Position numbers and translations under genes: made by a program. 64,000 nt of DNA, from NCBI GenBank assembly GCA_051861205.1, contig JBHYDC010000012.1, forward strand, positions 1-64,000, read 5' to 3'. The notes under the pieces are model-generated. The model was not told the DNA's origin. It saw only the letters and a list, made by a program, of their open reading frames with translations, and did not search any database. Positions 25,764 through 33,855 of the stretch are shown piece by piece. The DNA is from JBHYDC01 sp051861205 (GTDB lineage Bacteria; Pseudomonadota; Alphaproteobacteria; Rhizobiales; Pleomorphomonadaceae). Each line of letters starts with the position of its first letter. Within the stretch, counting starts at the first letter, position 1.

Positions 25764-26065
25764 CACGTTTCCTTTGTCGACGAAAGGCAACCGGCAAGGC
25801 CGCCGATTCCGATGACGGCGCGCGCACCGTTTCGGTAAAGCTGTTGAACGAACGCAGCGTCGTTCGAGGCGGCGTAGGCGGCAAAGTCTGCGGATGTGCC
25901 GTCCAAGATCTGCCCGCCCGCCCGCGCGATGACACGCTCCACGTCGCCCTCAGCGGCCCAGGGCGCGACGGCCACAAGCACAGGATGACCCGCGGCCGGG
26001 CTTAGCGCCGCGATCCCTAAGATGGAACCGATGAGAACGGCATTGAGGACGATGGCGCGACACAT
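25763..26065 (-). CDS. Small exported or membrane-anchored protein coupled to a chemoreceptor
   Basis: A 100-residue frame starting MCRAIVLNAVLIGSILG. A hydrophobic segment (about 5-27) is followed by a polar, Ala/Gly-rich domain ending GIGGLAGCLSSTKET. The stop TGA shares one base with the ATG of the downstream chemoreceptor, strong evidence for a real, translated operon partner. No known family is recognised. It could be an accessory sensor subunit or ligand-binding partner of the receptor. The start codon is uncertain because the ribosome binding site is weak; a longer in-frame reading exists but runs into AT-rich leader DNA. Confidence 0.6.
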   Translation of the reverse strand: MCRAIVLNAVLIGSILGIAALSPAAGHPVLVAVAPWAAEGDVERVIARAGGQILDGTSADFAAYAASNDAAFVQQLYRNGARAVIGIGGLAGCLSSTKET

Positions 26066-26284
26066 CAATGAGACCGGATGACAATATTTACAGCCTCTTT
26101 TCACCCCTAATTGGCTAATAAACAGAAAACAGCGAATCTGCTCGGAACCGAGCCACTTCCCCAGCAACGAAGCTGGGGTGAAGGGCTGGAAACCCCGTTT
26201 GCGGCGTTTCAAATGCGAACGCGGGATTGTAAGGATTGGGCATTAGGGCGCGGGTGCGCCCACCGATTCGCCGAGAAAGTTTCC

Positions 26285-26608
26285 ATGCACCGCACATTGT
26301 CCGCCGCTATTGCCGCGATCGCTTGTCTCGTTGCCCTTGCACCGCCGGCCGAGGCCGCGTCGATTTCACGAGAAACGCTGACGCGGCGGCTTTTGGATAC
26401 CTGCATCTATCGGCAGTTCCAGATGAAGGACATCGAGCGTAGCCGCATGGTGGAGCGCTGCCACTGCGCCAGCGATACGGCGATGAAAACAATCGAGGGC
26501 ACTGAATTCGAGATGCCGCGTTCCGGCGGTCTGACCGGACCGCAGGACGCCGCGATCCGCACGGCGATCGCCGCCTGCTTCCCCCAGATGGAAGCCGCTA
26601 AGCCATAA
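26285..26608 (+). CDS. Small secreted protein with four cysteines, unknown function
   Basis: A 107-residue product with a clear signal peptide (residues 1-25, ending PPAEAAS). The mature part has four cysteines: one in LLDTCIYRQF, two in RCHCAS and one in AACFPQM, which could form two disulfides in the periplasm. I do not recognise a family, although short alphaproteobacterial periplasmic proteins of this type are common. Its last 11 bases overlap the 3' end of the convergent marC gene. ATG 26285 is chosen because it begins the signal peptide. Confidence 0.7.
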   Translation: MHRTLSAAIAAIACLVALAPPAEAASISRETLTRRLLDTCIYRQFQMKDIERSRMVERCHCASDTAMKTIEGTEFEMPRSGGLTGPQDAAIRTAIAACFPQMEAAKP

Positions 26609-27257
26609 TGGCCTTCACGCCGTCCGCCACGAATTGGACGGCGAGTGCCGAGAGCAGAACGCCGAGGAGGCGGGTGAGAACGCTGCGGCCGGTATCGCCG
26701 AGGTAGCGGTCCACCCTGTCGGCTGCCACGAATACGACGAGGCAGCTTGCGATCAGGACGATCACGATCCCGATCAGCGCGACAAGCCCAATGGCGGATG
26801 GCGCTTGGCTGGCGAGCAGGATGGTGGCGGAAATCGCGCCGGGGCCGGCGATCAGCGGAATGGCCAGCGGGAACACCGCGATATGGCGCATGTCCTCAAC
26901 CGGGCCGTGCGGCCGGGGAGACGCGCCGTCCGTCCGCTCTTGAAGCGCCTGTTCGGCGGTCGCCTGTTTGCGCTTTTCGCGCCGCTCGAACACCATTTCA
27001 AACGCGATCCAGAACAGCAGCAACCCGCCCGCGATGCGGAAGGCGGGCAAAGAGATGCCGAGGAAGGTGAGCACCGTGGTGCCGGTGAGCGCGAAGGCAA
27101 CCAGGATCGCGCCCGCGATCAACGAGGCGCGAACCGCAATGATGCGGCGCATGTCCGCGCTCACGCCCCGGGTGACGGCCAGGAAAATCGGCGCGAGTCC
27201 GATCGGATCGATCGTCACAAGCAAGGTCGCGAGGGCGTTGAGCAAAAAGTCGGACAT
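26598..27257 (-). CDS. MarC family integral membrane protein
   Basis: A 219-residue membrane protein with six helices in two halves, separated by a charged cytoplasmic loop (about 92-120, rich in Arg, Lys and Glu). Family blocks TIDPIGLAPIFLAVT near the N-terminus and PLAIPLIAGPGAISATI in the second half are present. MarC/UPF0056 proteins were once linked to multiple antibiotic resistance, but that role was not confirmed, so function is unknown. Convergent overlap with the small secreted protein gene; divergent from the lipoprotein gene downstream on the map. Confidence 0.9.
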   Translation of the reverse strand: MSDFLLNALATLLVTIDPIGLAPIFLAVTRGVSADMRRIIAVRASLIAGAILVAFALTGTTVLTFLGISLPAFRIAGGLLLFWIAFEMVFERREKRKQATAEQALQERTDGASPRPHGPVEDMRHIAVFPLAIPLIAGPGAISATILLASQAPSAIGLVALIGIVIVLIASCLVVFVAADRVDRYLGDTGRSVLTRLLGVLLSALAVQFVADGVKAIMA

Positions 27258-27424
27258 AAGGCCTCGCGAGGGTGGCGCCGCGCATTTTCAACGGAACTTG
27301 TTTGCATTTAGCATAAACCTTGGCTCAGTCTTAATAATTTCCTGTTCTGACACGCTGATCGGACACGAAAGAGCCCCGTTTGCATTGCAATAGAGCGCTA
27401 TCGTCTGAATGCGAGAATTTTTTC

Positions 27425-28273
27425 ATGAACTACCAAGTCTGCCGCGCTTTTTGTGTTGCCGTTGCCGTTTCATTCGCGCTTGCAGCCTGTTCGTCCTCCC
27501 CGAAACCGACCGGGCAGCTTTCGTCCTATGACGGGCTTGGGGACGAGGAGGGGATTTTGTCCAAGCAAAGAAATCGGGCCGAGCCGAGCATTCTCAAGGC
27601 GACAACCAAGGTTCGTATTCAGACCACGACTTTCGCGTCAGGCGCGCTTCCCGAAGGCATCACGGAAAAGGAGGCGGCTTTCGTAAGTCAGCGGCTTTCC
27701 TATTCGCTCTGCCGCGCGCTATCGGGAACCTATTCGATCACCGCCGAGCCCGGACCGGGCGTGCTGGACGTTCGTGCCGTTGTCACGGAGCTAAAGCTGA
27801 CGAACCAAACGGCGGCCGGCGCCACAGTTGCCACATCCTTCGTCAACCCTTTGCCGATCGGCCGGATTCCCATCGGCTTTGGCGGCCTTATCGTCGAGGG
27901 TGAAGCGGTGACGCCGAACGCCTCGGGAGCGCCCGCACAAGCTGCGGCGATCTTGTGGTCCAAAACCGCCGATCCAATTCTCTCAAGCTCCAGCATTTCG
28001 AAGATCGGCGACTCATTTAACTACGCAGACGAATTCGCCGACGATTTTGCCAGCCTGCTCATCGAGGGCCGAAAGGCGGAAAGTGAAAAGAGGCTCGTCG
28101 ACAAGCTGCCGCTTCCCACAATGGCATCCCTGTCAAAGCCGTTCCGTAACGACCCTGCTTGCAACGCCTTCGGAAAAACCAACATCGGCGCCGATCTGTT
28201 CGATGCCGTGTCGCCCATCCCGCTGCCGCTCAAGTGGCGCTATGAAGCGGCGCCCGTGACGACGCAGGGCTAA
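27425..28273 (+). CDS. DUF3313-type outer-membrane lipoprotein
   Basis: A 282-residue lipoprotein. The signal peptide ends in the lipobox LAAC with lipidated C22. Ser rather than Asp follows the Cys, consistent with outer-membrane sorting. The mature domain matches the pattern of DUF3313 (for example the LDVRAVVTELKL strand), a family of unknown function related to lipoproteins that bind envelope components. The last 165 coding bases, the stop and 8 more bases are repeated 795 bp downstream (28904-29076), with one synonymous difference. Start ATG 27425 begins the signal peptide. Confidence 0.82.
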   Translation: MNYQVCRAFCVAVAVSFALAACSSSPKPTGQLSSYDGLGDEEGILSKQRNRAEPSILKATTKVRIQTTTFASGALPEGITEKEAAFVSQRLSYSLCRALSGTYSITAEPGPGVLDVRAVVTELKLTNQTAAGATVATSFVNPLPIGRIPIGFGGLIVEGEAVTPNASGAPAQAAAILWSKTADPILSSSSISKIGDSFNYADEFADDFASLLIEGRKAESEKRLVDKLPLPTMASLSKPFRNDPACNAFGKTNIGADLFDAVSPIPLPLKWRYEAAPVTTQG

Positions 28274-28281
28274 CCGGCTGC
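28109..28281 (+). repeat. Direct repeat, copy 1 (3' end of lipoprotein gene)
   Basis: A 173-bp segment covering the last 55 codons of the lipoprotein gene and 8 bp beyond its stop. It is repeated at 28904-29076, offset by 795 bp. The two copies differ at one position only (A at 28135, G at 28930), which is synonymous. Copy 1 is followed by unrelated DNA, while copy 2 is followed by what looks like the native downstream sequence. Confidence 0.95.
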
Positions 28282-28371
28282 GCGGCAGGCGTCCCGCCCG
28301 ATTACCTGGGCTTCCGGCTGGTGCGCGGGGTGTCGCTTCAGCGGCGCGAGGCCATGGCGACGGCCCCTTGA
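28282..28371 (+). pseudogene. C-terminal fragment of a SUMF1/formylglycine-type protein
   Basis: The frame immediately after repeat copy 1 reads 29 codons to a stop, including DYLGFRLVRGVS. The core GFRLVR is the typical C-terminal end of FGE-sulfatase (SUMF1) domains. There is no start codon and the rest of the domain is missing, because the frame begins exactly at the repeat junction. It is therefore a truncated foreign gene end carried in the inserted segment. The family call rests on a short motif. Confidence 0.45.
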
Positions 28372-28421
28372 AACCCGCCGCCGCAGCCCGTAGGTACCTG
28401 TGGCTGCAAAGGAGGCATCCT

Positions 28422-28772
28422 ATGTCCGGTCTGTTCGTCATCTGTGCGACGCGCCCGCAAAGGCACCTGTCGCAGCGCCGCAACGGATATCTTGAATACT
28501 CGACGGGCGCGGGATGGGCTTATGTGCGCGAAGAAGCCAATTCGGCCCATCTGGGCCGCCGCGCCGCCGGGCAGGTGACGCTGAGCGCCCCGTTCCTTGC
28601 GGATGCAGCATCAGTTGCCGATGATCCGGGGGCGTCGGTCTTCTTCATCGACATGCGCAACGCCGAGACCATCGAGGCAGCCGTCGCCCGCGGCCTGCGC
28701 CTGCCGCTTGGCAGTCCGGGGGCGCAGACCCTGCAGGTCGATGGCGAACGCCGCCCGGCGTCAGGTGCCTGA
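28422..28772 (+). CDS. Hypothetical protein inside the inserted segment
   Basis: A 116-residue frame starting MSGLFVICATRPQRHLSQ, preceded by a strong AAAGGAGG at 28409-28416. It has no signal peptide, membrane helix or recognised domain. It is soluble and Ala/Arg-rich. It lies fully within the roughly 620 bp of unrelated DNA between the two copies of the lipoprotein 3' repeat, so it arrived with that segment. The good ribosome binding site argues for a real gene, at least in the donor. Confidence 0.5.
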   Translation: MSGLFVICATRPQRHLSQRRNGYLEYSTGAGWAYVREEANSAHLGRRAAGQVTLSAPFLADAASVADDPGASVFFIDMRNAETIEAAVARGLRLPLGSPGAQTLQVDGERRPASGA

Positions 28773-28776
28773 CCGG

Positions 28777-28903
28777 CAGAAGGGGCAGCCCCTTTTGCGC
28801 CATAAAGCCCTTCGGCGGTGACGGTCAGCACGTCATCCTCGCCCAGCGCGCTTTTGAACGGCTCGACCCTATCGGGCAGCATGCCCTTGATGGATTCGAC
28901 TTA
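28777..28903 (-). pseudogene. Minus-strand gene fragment inside the inserted segment
   Basis: Read on the minus strand from the junction with repeat copy 2, an open frame begins VESIKGMLPDRVEPFKSALG and continues with a protein-like composition (EDDVLTVTAEGLYGAKG). It has no start codon at the junction, so it is a gene cut off by the rearrangement. Its 3' end is not clear because the frame runs on antisense to the hypothetical gene. The family is not recognised. Confidence 0.4.
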
Positions 28904-29076
28904 CCGCTTCCCACAATGGCATCCCTGTCGAAGCCGTTCCGTAACGACCCTGCTTGCAACGCCTTCGGAAAAACCAACATCGGCGCCGATCTGTTCGATG
29001 CCGTGTCGCCCATCCCGCTGCCGCTCAAGTGGCGCTATGAAGCGGCGCCCGTGACGACGCAGGGCTAACCGGCTGC
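28904..29076 (+). repeat. Direct repeat, copy 2 (orphan 3' end of lipoprotein gene)
   Basis: Second copy of the 173-bp repeat, with 172 of 173 bases identical to 28109-28281. It carries the last codons and stop of the lipoprotein gene without the rest of the gene. After it the sequence runs into the short intergenic region before uraD, most simply the original downstream context. The stretch from here to 29199 holds no further gene. Confidence 0.95.
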
Positions 29077-29199
29077 TCACTGAATAATGCCGATGGCTTT
29101 TGTTTCACCAACCCACGACTTGCGGTTTGCGGCAGGTTTCGGCAGAACCGTTTGAGGCGGCGCGCGGTGTGCGCGCCCTTTGAAAACGCTTCGTGGGGC

Positions 29200-29721
29200 A
29201 TGACGCTGAGCCTACCCATCCGCCTCGCTGCCGTGAACGATCTTCCGGCGGGCGATTTCGTGGCTTTGTTCGGCGATGTCGCCGAGCATTCGCCGTGGGT
29301 GGCCGAGGCCGCCGCGGAGCGCCGTCCGTTCGAGAGCCGCGAGGCCATGATCGGCGCCTTCGAGGCGGTGCTGCACGGGGCGGACACCACGCGCCAGATC
29401 GCGCTGATCCGGGCGCATCCCGATCTTGCGGGCCGGGCTGCCATCGCGGATCTCGCCATCGATTCGCGGCGCGAGCAAACCGGCGCGGGGCTCGACCGGC
29501 TGACGGCCGAGGAATTCGCCCGCTTCACAAAGCTCAACGACGGTTACAAGGCGCGGTTCGGCTTTCCCTTCATTTTCGCGGTGAAGGGGGCGACCAAGGA
29601 TATGATCCTTGATGCCTTCGAAAGCCGGGTCGGGCGCGATCCGGGCGAGGAATTCCAGACCGCGCTGGCGCAGATCGCGCGGATTTTTCGCTTCCGGATC
29701 GAGGACCGCGTGCTGCCGTGA
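29200..29721 (+). CDS. uraD: OHCU decarboxylase (uric acid catabolism)
   Basis: A 173-residue helical enzyme that decarboxylates 2-oxo-4-hydroxy-4-carboxy-5-ureidoimidazoline to S-allantoin, the last step of uric acid breakdown. The signature LIRAHPDLAGRA with catalytic H73 is intact, and a family-typical GFPFIFAVKGATKDMIL follows. ATG 29200 has only a weak ribosome binding site. The next gene, allantoate amidohydrolase, starts within the last four bases (GTGA overlap). Uricase and HIU hydrolase genes are not in the window. Confidence 0.93.
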   Translation: MTLSLPIRLAAVNDLPAGDFVALFGDVAEHSPWVAEAAAERRPFESREAMIGAFEAVLHGADTTRQIALIRAHPDLAGRAAIADLAIDSRREQTGAGLDRLTAEEFARFTKLNDGYKARFGFPFIFAVKGATKDMILDAFESRVGRDPGEEFQTALAQIARIFRFRIEDRVLP

Positions 29722-30983
29722 CGAAATCCACACCTGCCGAACTCGGTTCGCGTGCCAGCGCGATGTTGAGCGCCCTGGCCGCCATCAGCGATGACGATTG
29801 GCGGCTGACGCGGCTCTATCTCTCGCCGGCCCATCGCCGGGCGGCGGATCTCGTCGCCCGCTGGATGGGGGAGGCGGGGCTCGGTGTTTCGATCGACGCA
29901 CTCGGCACAGTTCGCGGCACGCTGCCGCCTGGGGCGGCCGGACGGCAATCGAACCGGCGGCTGCTCGTCGGCTCGCACATCGACACCGTGGTGGATGCCG
30001 GCCGGTTTGACGGCCCGCTCGGCGTCGTCGCTGGGATTTTGGCGGTGCAGGAACTGGCGCGACGCGGGACCGTGTTGCCGTTCGGGCTGGATGTCCTTGC
30101 CTTCGGGGACGAGGAGGGCGTGCGCTTTCCGACCACGCTTGTGTCATCGTCGGCGGTTGCAGGCACGCTGCCGGCTTCCGCGCTGGACCTTGCCGACAGC
30201 GACGGCGTGACCGTGCGCGAAGCGCTGGTGCGGTTCGGCTGCGATCCGGATGCGGTGCCGGCGGCCGCCTATTCCAAGGGCGACGTGCTCGGCTATCTCG
30301 AAGTGCATATCGAACAGGGACCGGTGCTGGAGGCGGAGAACTTAGCCCTTGGCGTCGTTACCTCGATCGCCGGCCAGTCGCGCTATCACGTCACGGTTTC
30401 CGGCGAGGCGGGGCACGCGGGAACGGTGCCGATGACGATGCGGCGCGACGCGCTGGCCGCTGCGGTGGAAATCATGGGGGTGATCGAGAAGGTCGCACGG
30501 GCCGGGCGGGACGATCAGCTTGTGGCCACGGTGGGGCGCATCAGCGTGGAGCCCGGCGCGGTGAACGTGATCCCGAGTGCCGTGCGCTTCACGCTGGACA
30601 TTCGCGCCGAATCCGACGTGCCGCGCGCCAAGGCGGTGGCCGAAATCCGGCGGCGGATGGCGGCGATCGCCGAGCGGCGGCACATCTCCTATCTCATGGA
30701 TCGCTACCACGACACGCCGACGACCCCGTGCGGGGAGGCCTTGCAGGCGGCGTTCGCAGAGGCCGTGGACTCGCTCTCAATGCCGGTGCGGCGGCTGACC
30801 TCCGGCGCGGGGCACGACGGGCACGCCATGCATGCGTTGACCGACGTGGGCATGCTCTTCGTGCGCTGCCGGGGCGGCATCAGCCACAACCCGAACGAAC
30901 TTGCCGAGGCCGCCGATATCGGCCTTGCGGTCGAGGCGCTCATTCGCGCCATCACAACGCTGGCGGAGACCGGCGAGGGTTAG
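29718..30983 (+). CDS. Allantoate amidohydrolase (M20 family)
   Basis: A 421-residue M20-family metalloenzyme with the hydantoinase/carbamoylase architecture. Metal ligands are seen in GSHIDTVVDAGRFDGPLG (His and Asp), in DEEGVRFP (Glu) and in HIEQGPVLE (His). It releases ammonia and ureidoglycine from allantoate, continuing the pathway begun by UraD. Its GTG start overlaps the uraD stop, so the two are translationally coupled. N-carbamoyl-amino-acid hydrolase activity is an alternative, but the uraD context favours allantoate. An M20 deacylase follows 12 nt later. Confidence 0.9.
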   Translation: MTKSTPAELGSRASAMLSALAAISDDDWRLTRLYLSPAHRRAADLVARWMGEAGLGVSIDALGTVRGTLPPGAAGRQSNRRLLVGSHIDTVVDAGRFDGPLGVVAGILAVQELARRGTVLPFGLDVLAFGDEEGVRFPTTLVSSSAVAGTLPASALDLADSDGVTVREALVRFGCDPDAVPAAAYSKGDVLGYLEVHIEQGPVLEAENLALGVVTSIAGQSRYHVTVSGEAGHAGTVPMTMRRDALAAAVEIMGVIEKVARAGRDDQLVATVGRISVEPGAVNVIPSAVRFTLDIRAESDVPRAKAVAEIRRRMAAIAERRHISYLMDRYHDTPTTPCGEALQAAFAEAVDSLSMPVRRLTSGAGHDGHAMHALTDVGMLFVRCRGGISHNPNELAEAADIGLAVEALIRAITTLAETGEG

Positions 30984-30995
30984 GGGGGACAGGAC

Positions 30996-32213
30996 ATGAG
31001 GTCCATCATCGAGGCCGCGTTCGCGGAGGAAGTGGCCTTTCTGAAGGCGCTGGTGCGCGTGCCGAGCGACAATCCGCCCGGCGACTGCGAAGCCCATGCC
31101 GACGCCGCCGCCGCGCTGCTGGAGCATTTGGGTTTCGAGGTGGAACGCCACCCCGTGCCAGAACCCTTCGTGCGCCAGCACGGCATGAAATCCGTCACCA
31201 ACCTGATCGTGCGCCATCGTTTCGGCAGCGGCCGGGGGCCGGTGATCGCGCTGAACGCCCACGGCGACGTGGTGCCCCCCGGCGACGGCTGGACGACGGA
31301 CCCTTACGGCGCCGAGGAGCGCGGCGGCGCGATCTACGGGCGCGGCGTCGCCGTGTCGAAATCCGATTTCGCGACCTATGCCTATGCCCTGAAAGCGCTG
31401 ATCGCCTCCGGGCTCGACCTTGACGGCACGGTTGAACTGCACCTCACCTATGACGAGGAAGCCGGCGGCTTCGTCGGGCCCAAGTGGCTGCTGGAACAGG
31501 GGCTTTCCAAGCCGGATCTTGCCTTTTCCGCAGGCTTTTCCTACGCCATCACCACGGCGCACAACGGCGTGCTGCATCTCGAAATCGTCGTGCGTGGGAA
31601 GCAGGCCCATGCCGCCATGCCCGAGACCGGCATCGACGCGCTGGAAGCCTCCTGGCCGATCCTGAAAGCGATTTACGGCGAGCGGGCGCGGCTATCCGAT
31701 ACGGTGTCGGCGCAAAAGGGCATCGGTTCGCCCAAGATCACCGTCGGCCTCATCTCCGGCGGCATCAACACCAATGTGGTGCCGGACCGGATCGTGATGC
31801 GGCTTGACCGCCGGCTCATCCCCGAGGAAGTAGGCACCGACGTGGAAGCCGATCTGATTGCGCTGATCGAAGCCGCCGCGCCGCGCGCCCCCGGCCTCGA
31901 AGTGGAATGCCGCCGCATCATGCTGGCCGAACCGCTGCGCCCGCTGCCCGGCGTGGAAAAGCTCGTTGCGGCGGTCCAGCGCCACGCGAACGCGGTGCTC
32001 GGCGTCGACGTCGAGGCCACCGGTGTGCCGCTCTACACCGACGCCCGCCATTATTCAGCGGCCGGCATCCCGACGATCCTCTACGGCGCGGGGCCGCGCT
32101 CGATCCTGGATGCCAACGCGCACGCGGCGGACGAGCATCTGAAGCTCTCGGACCTGAAGGCTGCGACGGAGGTTGTTGCGCTCGCACTCGCGGATCTGCT
32201 CAAGCGGGGGTGA
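30996..32213 (+). CDS. ArgE/DapE-like M20 deacylase, substrate unknown
   Basis: A 405-residue M20 peptidase-fold protein. H89 and D91 (NAHGDVV) and E154/E155 (YDEEAGG) match the first metal ligand and the catalytic/second-metal glutamates. The canonical bridging aspartate of GRGxxD-x-K is replaced by valine at 120 (GRGVAVSKSDF), with Asp four residues later. TDARHYSAAGIP carries the C-terminal block. It is the third gene of the uraD cluster, 12 nt after allantoate amidohydrolase, and may process a ureide or related acyl-amino compound. Calling it DapE would be unsafe. Confidence 0.82.
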   Translation: MRSIIEAAFAEEVAFLKALVRVPSDNPPGDCEAHADAAAALLEHLGFEVERHPVPEPFVRQHGMKSVTNLIVRHRFGSGRGPVIALNAHGDVVPPGDGWTTDPYGAEERGGAIYGRGVAVSKSDFATYAYALKALIASGLDLDGTVELHLTYDEEAGGFVGPKWLLEQGLSKPDLAFSAGFSYAITTAHNGVLHLEIVVRGKQAHAAMPETGIDALEASWPILKAIYGERARLSDTVSAQKGIGSPKITVGLISGGINTNVVPDRIVMRLDRRLIPEEVGTDVEADLIALIEAAAPRAPGLEVECRRIMLAEPLRPLPGVEKLVAAVQRHANAVLGVDVEATGVPLYTDARHYSAAGIPTILYGAGPRSILDANAHAADEHLKLSDLKAATEVVALALADLLKRG

Positions 32214-32276
32214 GGGCGGCGGTCAATGATATGAGCGTGCCGGGTTAGGTCAACCCAAGCTGCCCGCGCTGCTTTT

Positions 32277-33632
32277 TCAGACCACCGTCCCGTGCAGGTC
32301 GTAGGCGTCGGCGCGGTCCACCTTCACCGTCACGATGTCGCCGGCGCGGATCGGGCGGCGGCTGGTGATGTGTACGGCGCCGTCGATTTCGGGAGCGTCC
32401 CACTTGGAGCGGCCCTTGGCGGTGGTGCCGCTCGCCTCGTCCACGATGACGGGGATGCGCTTGCCGACGCGGCGTTGCAAGAGCTTGGCGGAAATCGCCT
32501 GTTGATGCGCCATGAAGCGATTCCAGCGGCGCTCTTGAACCTCCGGCGGCACGGCGGGAAGGCCGAGGTCGTTGGCGGTGGCGCCTTGCACCGGCTCGTA
32601 TTTGAAGCAGCCGACGCGTTCCAGCTTGGCTTCCGTCAGCCATTGCAGCAGGAATTCGAAGTCGTCCTCGGTCTCGCCGGGGAAGCCGACGATGAAGGTG
32701 GAGCGGACAGCCAGATCCGGGCAGATTTCCCGCCATTTCTGGATGCGCTCCAAGGTCTTTTCCTGGTGAGCGGGCCGGCGCATCGCTTTCAATACGCCGG
32801 GGGAGGCGTGCTGGAAGGGAATGTCGAGATAAGGCAAGATCTTGCCGTCGGCCATCAGGCGAATGGCGTCGTCCACATGCGGGTAAGGGTAGACATAGTG
32901 CATGCGCACCCACACGCCGAACTCGCCCAGCGCTTCGGAGAGATCGAAGAACTTGGCGCGAACCTCGCGGTCTTTCCAAATCCCGCTCTGATATTTGATG
33001 TCGACGCCGTAGGCGGAGGTATCCTGGCTGATGACCAGCAGTTCCTTCACGCCCGCCGCAACCAGCCGTTCGGCCTCGCGCAGCACGTCCACGACCGGGC
33101 GCGACACCAGATCGCCGCGCAGCTTGGGGATAATGCAGAAGGTGCAGCGATTGTTGCAACCCTCTGAAATCTTGAGATAAGCATAGTGGCGCGGCGTCAG
33201 TTTCACGCCCTGTGGCGGCACCAGATCCATGAAGGGATCGTGCCTAGGCGGCACGGCGGCATGCACGGCCGTCATCACGCTCTCATAGGCCTGAGGGCCG
33301 GTGATGGCGAGCACGCCGGGGAAGGCCTCGCGGATCTGCTCGGGCTCGGCGCCCATGCAGCCGGTGACGATGACCTTGCCGTTTTCCTTCATGGCGAGCC
33401 CGATGGCGGCCAGACTTTCCGCCTTCGCGCTATCGAGGAACCCGCAGGTGTTCACGATCACCACATCCGCGCCGTCATGCTTGCGCGCGATTTCATAGCC
33501 TTCCGACCGCAGGTGCGTGACGATCCGCTCGCTGTCCACCAGCGCTTTCGGACAGCCAAGGCTGACGAAGGAGATTTTCGGCTGAACTCCATCAGCGGCC
33601 GCGGGCGGTGCGGCAAGGGCGGTATCGGTCAT
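32277..33632 (-). CDS. rimO: Ribosomal protein S12 methylthiotransferase
   Basis: A 451-residue radical-SAM enzyme. It has an N-terminal UPF0004 domain with three cluster cysteines (SLGCPK, NTCGF, TGCMG), the radical-SAM motif CNNRCTFC near 155, and a C-terminal TRAM domain. It adds a methylthio group to Asp88 (E. coli numbering) of ribosomal protein S12. The start ATG 33632 gives a typical N-terminus with a short extension. The gene is monocistronic, convergent with the uraD cluster and divergent from the cyclase gene. Confidence 0.96.
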   Translation of the reverse strand: MTDTALAAPPAAADGVQPKISFVSLGCPKALVDSERIVTHLRSEGYEIARKHDGADVVIVNTCGFLDSAKAESLAAIGLAMKENGKVIVTGCMGAEPEQIREAFPGVLAITGPQAYESVMTAVHAAVPPRHDPFMDLVPPQGVKLTPRHYAYLKISEGCNNRCTFCIIPKLRGDLVSRPVVDVLREAERLVAAGVKELLVISQDTSAYGVDIKYQSGIWKDREVRAKFFDLSEALGEFGVWVRMHYVYPYPHVDDAIRLMADGKILPYLDIPFQHASPGVLKAMRRPAHQEKTLERIQKWREICPDLAVRSTFIVGFPGETEDDFEFLLQWLTEAKLERVGCFKYEPVQGATANDLGLPAVPPEVQERRWNRFMAHQQAISAKLLQRRVGKRIPVIVDEASGTTAKGRSKWDAPEIDGAVHITSRRPIRAGDIVTVKVDRADAYDLHGTVV

Positions 33633-33855
33633 ATCGGGAGGTCCTGGCGCACGGGCGCGGGCGCGTAAAATTTGCGCGGAGCCTTGCCGGGGAAATGCGG
33701 TGGCGTCAAGGGTAGCGGTGATTGCGCTGGCCGAACCGCCGCAGCGTTGCGCGGCAAAGCTTGTTTCGAAAACATAATCAGTAGACCGATTCCATTAAAC
33801 AGCACTACTCTCGTGGGGTTTACCATGCCTATCGGCATAACTTCACGGGCTCTCA

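Noticed and set aside
28282..28903. Insert as a complete insertion sequence
   Set aside because: It has no transposase gene and no terminal inverted repeats. The flanking repeats are host lipoprotein coding sequence, far longer than target-site duplications.
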